DNA from: CAYTBN01 sp964542165
Lineage (GTDB): Bacteria; Myxococcota_A; UBA796; UBA9615; CAYRNR01
Length of the DNA stretch: 64,000 bases
Direction: 5' to 3'
Assembly: GCA_964542165.1 (NCBI GenBank)
Contig: CAZITQ010000018.1
Location: 1 to 64,000 of the forward strand
The notes beneath the pieces were generated by a model. The model was not told where the DNA came from, ran no database searches, and was given only the letters and a program-made list of their open reading frames with translations. Numbering within the stretch: the stretch's first letter is position 1; every line of letters starts with the position of its first letter. A program made the translations under genes and the position numbers. Positions 59,775 through 64,000 of the stretch are shown piece by piece.

Positions 59775-61271
59775 ATGTCTCGTTCCCCCCTCGCAGCGCT
59801 CGTGGTCCCTTCGGCGATCGCCGCCTGCTGGGTGGAGATGGCGCTGGTCTACCTCGTCGCGCCCGGCGCCTGGCCGCTGCTGATGCTCGGCGTGTGGTGC
59901 CTGCTGGGCGTGCTCGTGCTGGTGACGATCACGCCCCAGTGGCAGCTCTTCGGCCCGGCGCTGGTGCGGGTGCCCGGTCGGCCGGGCCAGGTGGCGCTCA
60001 CCTTCGACGACGGGCCCGACCCCGTGCACACGCGCGCGATCCTCGACCACCTCGACGCGGCCGGCGCCCGCGGCACCTTCTTCGTGATCGGGGAGGAGGT
60101 GGAGCGACGGCCGGAGGTGGCGCGGGAGATCGTGCGACGGGGGCACCAGGTGGCGATGCACGGCCACGACCACCGCTGGCAGCGGATCTTCAGCCCCAGG
60201 TGGCTGGCGGACGACTTCGAGCGGGCGGCGCGCACGATCCAGCGCGTCACCGGCGGTGTGCCCCGCTTCTTCCGCCCGCCGGTGGGGGTGGCCACCCCGG
60301 AGGTGCTGGACGTCTGCCGGCCGTCGTTCCGCTTCGTCGCCTGGTCCCTGCGCCCCTTCGACGGCAAGATCCCCGACCCCGACCTCGTCCGGGCGCGGGT
60401 CCGGTCGAAGATCAGGGAGGGGGACATCGTCCTCCTCCACGACGCGGCCCGCCACGGCCGGTTCCAGCCGCCGGCGGTGCGCGCCCTGCCCGGGATCCTC
60501 GCGGACCTGGAGGAGCGGGGCCTGCGGTCCGTGACCCTGTCCGAGCTGACCGGCGAGCCCGCCGTGCTGGAGGATCTGCCCGTGCCCCGCCCCGTCCGTC
60601 GCCGCCGCACCACGATCCCCCTCTGGGTGGCCTGCACCGCGGTGGCCGCCGTGGTCTGCTCGTCGGCCTGCGCGTTCGGCGCCGACGGCCTGCCCGCCAC
60701 CCTGGTGGAGGCCGCCGGCAAGCTGGACGAGGCGACGACCGTCCAGGCCCGGTTCGAGCAGACGAAGACGTCGGTGCTGTTCGCCGAGGCGGTGGTGGAG
60801 ACCGGCAGCCTGCTGCTGCGCCGCGAGGACGGCCGCCTGCTCTGGAGCTACGACGGCGGACCGGCCGTGCTGATGGCCGACGGACGCTTCTACCCGGCGG
60901 GTACCGATGCGCAGGCCTCGGAGGGCGCCGGCGGCTTCGGCATTCCGGGCGGTGACAAGCTGGCGGAGCTCTTCGAGGGGATGTTCACCCTGGACATCGA
61001 CGTGCTGGGCCGCTCCTTCTCCGGCTCGGACCTGGGGGAGGGGCGCTTCGAGCTCCGCCCGCTGGGGGACGACGTCGGGGCGCTGTTCGCGCGGGTGGTG
61101 CTGGAGGTGGGCGGGGCTCCGCTCGCGGTGAGGCGGGTGGAGATGGACGAGTCGACGGGTGACCGGACCGTGATCGCCTTCAGCGAGGTGAAGATCGGTG
61201 AGCCGCTGCCGCCGGAGCGGTTCCTGACGCCGGCGGAGCGGGCCGCGACCCAGCCCCCCCCATCGCCCTGA
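59775..61271 (+). CDS. NodB polysaccharide deacetylase fused in frame to a LolA-like domain
   Basis: The 498-residue frame has two N-terminal membrane helices (residues 5-52), then a NodB deacetylase: VALTFDDGPDPVHTRA (Asp78-79), AMHGHDHRW (His129, His133), RFFRPPVGVATPEV and IVLLHDAARHG. At ~281-300 a third hydrophobic segment, IPLWVACTAVAAVVCSSACA, follows RPVRRRR, and residues ~305-498 are LolA-like (TTVQARFEQTKTSVLFAEAV, LLWSYDGGPAVLMADG). A GTG at 60582 just before RPVRRRR is preceded by GGAGG with 8-nt spacing, so the LolA part may also be made as a separate exported protein of 229 residues. The context suggests transport of a lipid-like product to the outer membrane. Confidence 0.75.
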   Translation: MSRSPLAALVVPSAIAACWVEMALVYLVAPGAWPLLMLGVWCLLGVLVLVTITPQWQLFGPALVRVPGRPGQVALTFDDGPDPVHTRAILDHLDAAGARGTFFVIGEEVERRPEVAREIVRRGHQVAMHGHDHRWQRIFSPRWLADDFERAARTIQRVTGGVPRFFRPPVGVATPEVLDVCRPSFRFVAWSLRPFDGKIPDPDLVRARVRSKIREGDIVLLHDAARHGRFQPPAVRALPGILADLEERGLRSVTLSELTGEPAVLEDLPVPRPVRRRRTTIPLWVACTAVAAVVCSSACAFGADGLPATLVEAAGKLDEATTVQARFEQTKTSVLFAEAVVETGSLLLRREDGRLLWSYDGGPAVLMADGRFYPAGTDAQASEGAGGFGIPGGDKLAELFEGMFTLDIDVLGRSFSGSDLGEGRFELRPLGDDVGALFARVVLEVGGAPLAVRRVEMDESTGDRTVIAFSEVKIGEPLPPERFLTPAERAATQPPPSP

Positions 61272-61298
61272 GCGGATCGGGGAGGTATACCCCTGCGG

Positions 61299-63710
61299 AT
61301 GCCCGAAGAAGCCCGCCCGGAGGCGCCGATCCGGCCGCTGCGACGCCTGCTGCTGCTGGCGCTGGCGCTGGCGCTCGCCGCCCCCGGAGTGCTCCGACTC
61401 CGGGTGGCCGCCGACGTGGCGGACCTGCTGCCCGACCGCAGCGAGGTGACCGAGGGGCTGGCGGAGGTCCTGAAGGGCTTCGGCGCCTCCCGGACGGTCT
61501 ACGGGCTGCTGGAGCTGGACCAGGGCAGCGATCCCGACCGGCTGCTGGAGACCGGCCGCGCCCTGGTCGAGGCGCTGGAGGGGGCCTCGGTGGTGGAGGC
61601 CGTGTCGGTCAGCCCCACCGACGAGCTCGTGGCCGCCGATCCGAGGCTGCTGCTCGACCTGGCGGACGAGCAGACGCTGGCAGCCCTTCAGGAGCGGACC
61701 AGCCCGGAGGCGATCCGCGCGCGAGCGGAGACGCTGCGTCGGCTCCTGAGCGGGCCGATGCCCCAGCAGATCCGGCAGCTGCTGCTGGACGATCCCCTGG
61801 GGCTGACCGAGCTGCTCGGCCAGCGGCTGGACCGCGGGAATCGTCGGATCGGTGCGGGCGGGGAGGGCTTCGTCTCCCCGGACGGCGGGGCGCTGCTGGT
61901 GCTGATCCGGACCACCGGCAGCGGCGGGCTGGCCTTCCGGGCCGAGGGGCTGGCGGAGCTCGACGCGATCGCCGAAGGCGTGGTGCCGGACGACATGACG
62001 CTCCGCTTCACCGGCACCTGGGCCCACGCGACGGCCATCGCAGCCGCGACCAAGCGGGACGCGATGAAGCTGTCGATCGTCTCGATCCTGGTGGTGCTGC
62101 TGCTCTACCTGGGCTTCTACCGTTCGCTGTCGAGCCTGGGCCTGGTGTTCCTGATCCTGCCGGCCACCGCCTGGCTGACGATGGGCCTGGGCGGCTTCAT
62201 CTACGGCCAGATCAACCCGATCGCGGCCGGCGCCCTGGCGATCATCTTCGGCCTCGGCATCGACCCCGCCATCCACCTGATCGGCCGCTACCGGGAGGCG
62301 CGCCTCGAGCACCCGCCGGGGCCGGCCACGCGGGTCGCCGTGCGGGGCGTGGCCCCGGCGGTGATCGTCGCGTCGCTGACCACGTCGCTGGCGCTGCTGG
62401 CGGTGGCGGCCGTGGCCACGGGGGCCCTCGGCCAGCTGGGGGTGCTGGCCGGGCTCGGCGTGCTGATCAACGCCGCCCTGATGCTCACGGTGCTCCCGGC
62501 GCTGTGGCTGCTGCTGGGGCGGCGGCTCGGCGGGGACCCGGGGGTGGGCGCGGGGCTCGCCCGCGGCCTGGCCAGGCTCCTGTACCGGCGCAACGGCCGG
62601 GTGCTCGTCGGGGTGATCGTGGCGGTGGCGGCGCTGCTGATCGGCTGGCGCGGGCTCCTGTTCGAGGTCGACCTCTCGGCGTTCCAGCCGCCCAGCCTGG
62701 AGCCGGTCCAGGTGGACCTCGCGCTCAACGAGCGGTTCCAGGAGGACGGCGACCCGGTCCTCGTGGTGCTGCGCGGCGACGACGAGCAGGCCGTGCTGGA
62801 GGCCAACGACCGGCTGGCCGACGCGCTGGCCGAGCTCCGTCCGGACAGCCTCGCGGCGCTCCGGCCGGCCGACGCCACCGCCCACGAGCGGCGGGCCCGG
62901 GCCCGGTCGCGGCTGGATCTCGCCGCGGCCGCGGACGCGCTGCGCCTCGAGCTGGTGGCCCGGGGCTTCCGAGCCGAGCCCTTCGAGCCGGGGCTGGACC
63001 GGCTGGTCCGGCTCGAAGGCGAGGCGGAGACGCCCGGCTGGGTGGCCTGGTTCGAGGACCAGCACCTCTCCCGCTCGGCCGACGGCGTGCGCCTCGTGAC
63101 CCGCGTCCCGGACGCGGGAGACCCCGAGGCGACGGCCGCCCGGGTGCACGCCCTGCTGCCCCCGCCGACGGTCGGCGTGCGCGCCTGGGTGACCGGCAAG
63201 CAGCTGGTGGAGCTCGAGTCGGCGCGCGTGCTGCCGATGTTCCTGCCCCAGCTGGTGGGGCTGGGCGGCCTGGCGCTGCTGCTGGTCCTCTCCGTGCGGT
63301 ACCGGCGGCTGCGGGTCGTGATCCTGGCGGCCCTGCCGCTGTGCGCCGCGCTCGGCCTGTTCTTCGCGGTCCACTCGGCCCTCGGTCTACCGATCACGCC
63401 CTTCGCGCTGCCCGCGGTCCCGCTGCTGATCGGCATCGGGATCGACGATCACCTGTTCGTGCTGGACCGGTACATGGAGGGCGGACGACCCGGACGCCTG
63501 GACGACACGCTCGCCGGCGCCGGCCGGGCGGTGCTGGTGACCACCCTGACGACGCTCGCCGCGTTCGGCGTGCTGTCCCTCTCGTCGTTCTCGGCGCTGG
63601 CCTCGTTCGGCATCGCCGTGGTGGTGGCCCTGGCGCTGGCCTTCGTCAGCTCGGTGGTGGTGATGCCGGCGCTGCTGGCCCGGTGGCTGCCGGGGGAGGA
63701 CGCCCCATGA
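61299..63710 (+). CDS. MMPL/RND-family exporter
   Basis: A 803-residue inner-membrane transporter has two halves of the MMPL fold. The first half has helices around residues 20-40 and 250-405 with AIIFGLGIDPAIHLIGRY; the second half has VPLLIGIGIDDHLFVLDRY near the end. Each half has a periplasmic loop in front of the membrane block (for example ASRTVYGLLELDQGSDPDRL). Members export lipids and polyketides, including in mycobacteria and aryl-polyene clusters. Spacing to the NodB-LolA gene is 27 bases. GGAGG lies about 14 nt upstream of the ATG, farther than usual, so a slightly earlier start is possible. Confidence 0.86.
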   Translation: MPEEARPEAPIRPLRRLLLLALALALAAPGVLRLRVAADVADLLPDRSEVTEGLAEVLKGFGASRTVYGLLELDQGSDPDRLLETGRALVEALEGASVVEAVSVSPTDELVAADPRLLLDLADEQTLAALQERTSPEAIRARAETLRRLLSGPMPQQIRQLLLDDPLGLTELLGQRLDRGNRRIGAGGEGFVSPDGGALLVLIRTTGSGGLAFRAEGLAELDAIAEGVVPDDMTLRFTGTWAHATAIAAATKRDAMKLSIVSILVVLLLYLGFYRSLSSLGLVFLILPATAWLTMGLGGFIYGQINPIAAGALAIIFGLGIDPAIHLIGRYREARLEHPPGPATRVAVRGVAPAVIVASLTTSLALLAVAAVATGALGQLGVLAGLGVLINAALMLTVLPALWLLLGRRLGGDPGVGAGLARGLARLLYRRNGRVLVGVIVAVAALLIGWRGLLFEVDLSAFQPPSLEPVQVDLALNERFQEDGDPVLVVLRGDDEQAVLEANDRLADALAELRPDSLAALRPADATAHERRARARSRLDLAAAADALRLELVARGFRAEPFEPGLDRLVRLEGEAETPGWVAWFEDQHLSRSADGVRLVTRVPDAGDPEATAARVHALLPPPTVGVRAWVTGKQLVELESARVLPMFLPQLVGLGGLALLLVLSVRYRRLRVVILAALPLCAALGLFFAVHSALGLPITPFALPAVPLLIGIGIDDHLFVLDRYMEGGRPGRLDDTLAGAGRAVLVTTLTTLAAFGVLSLSSFSALASFGIAVVVALALAFVSSVVVMPALLARWLPGEDAP

Positions 63711-63837
63711 GCTGGTGTGGCCCCCCGGTCGCCTTTCCAGCCCCCCCCATTTCGGGTATACGGTGCCGGGCTCGACCGACCCGCGACCCCGGTATCGGGC
63801 GCAGCGCCTCGCTGCGGATGACGAAGAGGACTGGTTG

Positions 63838-64000
63838 ATGGCTGCCGCGACGATCGAGAGCGTGCGCGAGATGCTGATGGAAGCGCTGAACCTGCACGAG
63901 GAGTACGAGCCCGAGGAGATCGACCCCGACGGACAGCTCTTCGGTGAGGAGGGGCTGGGGCTGGACAGCCTGGACGCCCTCCAGCTGGCGGTGGCGATCG
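63838..64000 (+). CDS. Acyl carrier protein (3' end cut by window)
   Basis: The last 163 bases translate as a small helical carrier protein with the phosphopantetheine site GLGLDSLDALQLAVAI (Ser in DSL). AGAGGA is 7 nt before the ATG. It would carry acyl chains for fatty-acid or polyketide assembly. The EYEPEEIDPDGQLFGEEGLG part fits the type found in aryl-polyene/dialkylresorcinol or similar clusters. It lies 127 bases after the MMPL gene and probably opens a biosynthetic operon that continues to the right. Confidence 0.85.
   Translation, partial: MAAATIESVREMLMEALNLHEEYEPEEIDPDGQLFGEEGLGLDSLDALQLAVAI

Noticed and set aside
55927..63374. Very long open frames on the minus strand opposite the HD-GYP and MMPL genes
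   Set aside because: They are a by-product of very high GC; their products are Arg/Gln/His-rich and lack domains.

Overview
The window looks like DNA from a high-GC, diderm, free-living bacterium of the deltaproteobacterial/myxobacterial type. This is an inference from gene style, not from a database search. The signs are many lipobox lipoproteins with acidic linkers, MopE-like Asp/Cys metal-binding repeats, FHA and HEAT proteins, a PilT motor, a Tad pilus locus, HD-GYP and alpha-2-macroglobulin/PBP1C genes, and very tight gene packing. The window is probably not one uniform piece of chromosome. Positions 1 to about 2.6 kb read as lower GC by eye, 51 to 64 kb reads as clearly higher GC, and two poly-G/poly-C low-complexity stretches (12.58-12.75 kb, containing ten Ns, and about 50.90-51.00 kb) mark assembly gaps or joins. 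The second one truncates a gene.

Layout. 0-2.6 kb: a 3'-truncated ABC substrate-binding lipoprotein and a cysteine desulfurase, both leftward. 2.6-5.4 kb: a leftward serine unit, sdaAB-sdaAA-serS (two-subunit iron-sulfur serine dehydratase plus seryl-tRNA synthetase). 5.5-16.4 kb: a rightward, translationally coupled Tad/Flp-type pilus operon with several small pilin-like proteins, one too short for most gene callers; a single-chain TadZ-TadA fusion ATPase; CpaB; a secretin; TadB (interrupted by the N gap); TadC; and two unknown envelope proteins. It is met head-on by a leftward gene that resembles a diverged sigma-70-family factor. 17.5-26.1 kb: a leftward yfhM-pbpC pair (alpha-2-macroglobulin lipoprotein with an intact CxEQ thioester, and PBP1C), separated by about 470 bp filled with REP-like palindromes.

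26.4-30.0 kb: three coupled rightward genes for an SGNH hydrolase split by a TPR-like domain, a sulfatase-fold protein with Thr in place of the usual Cys, and an EF-hand lipoprotein. 30-50.9 kb: compact mixed genes. These are FHA, HEAT, a DUF885 peptidase-like protein, PilT, two MopE-repeat lipoproteins, a metallophosphatase lipoprotein, DUF89, a methyltransferase-TPR protein, a degenerate AAA+ protein, an outer-membrane beta-barrel, an M28 peptidase, a deacetylase-like lipoprotein, an alpha/beta hydrolase, a serine hydrolase and a truncated helical-repeat gene.

51-64 kb: a Rieske ferredoxin coupled to a poly-Asp lipoprotein, a transglutaminase-like protein without its Cys, a coupled HEAT/HD-GYP pair that seems to share an N-terminal module, and the left end of a cluster with a NodB deacetylase joined in frame to a LolA-like domain, an MMPL exporter and an acyl carrier protein. 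The last three resemble the accessory genes of aryl-polyene/pigment-lipid clusters. The most unusual items are the TadZ-TadA fusion, the NodB-LolA frame with a strong internal start, the TPR-split SGNH enzyme, the sigma-like gene beside the tad locus, and the HEAT/HD-GYP pair.
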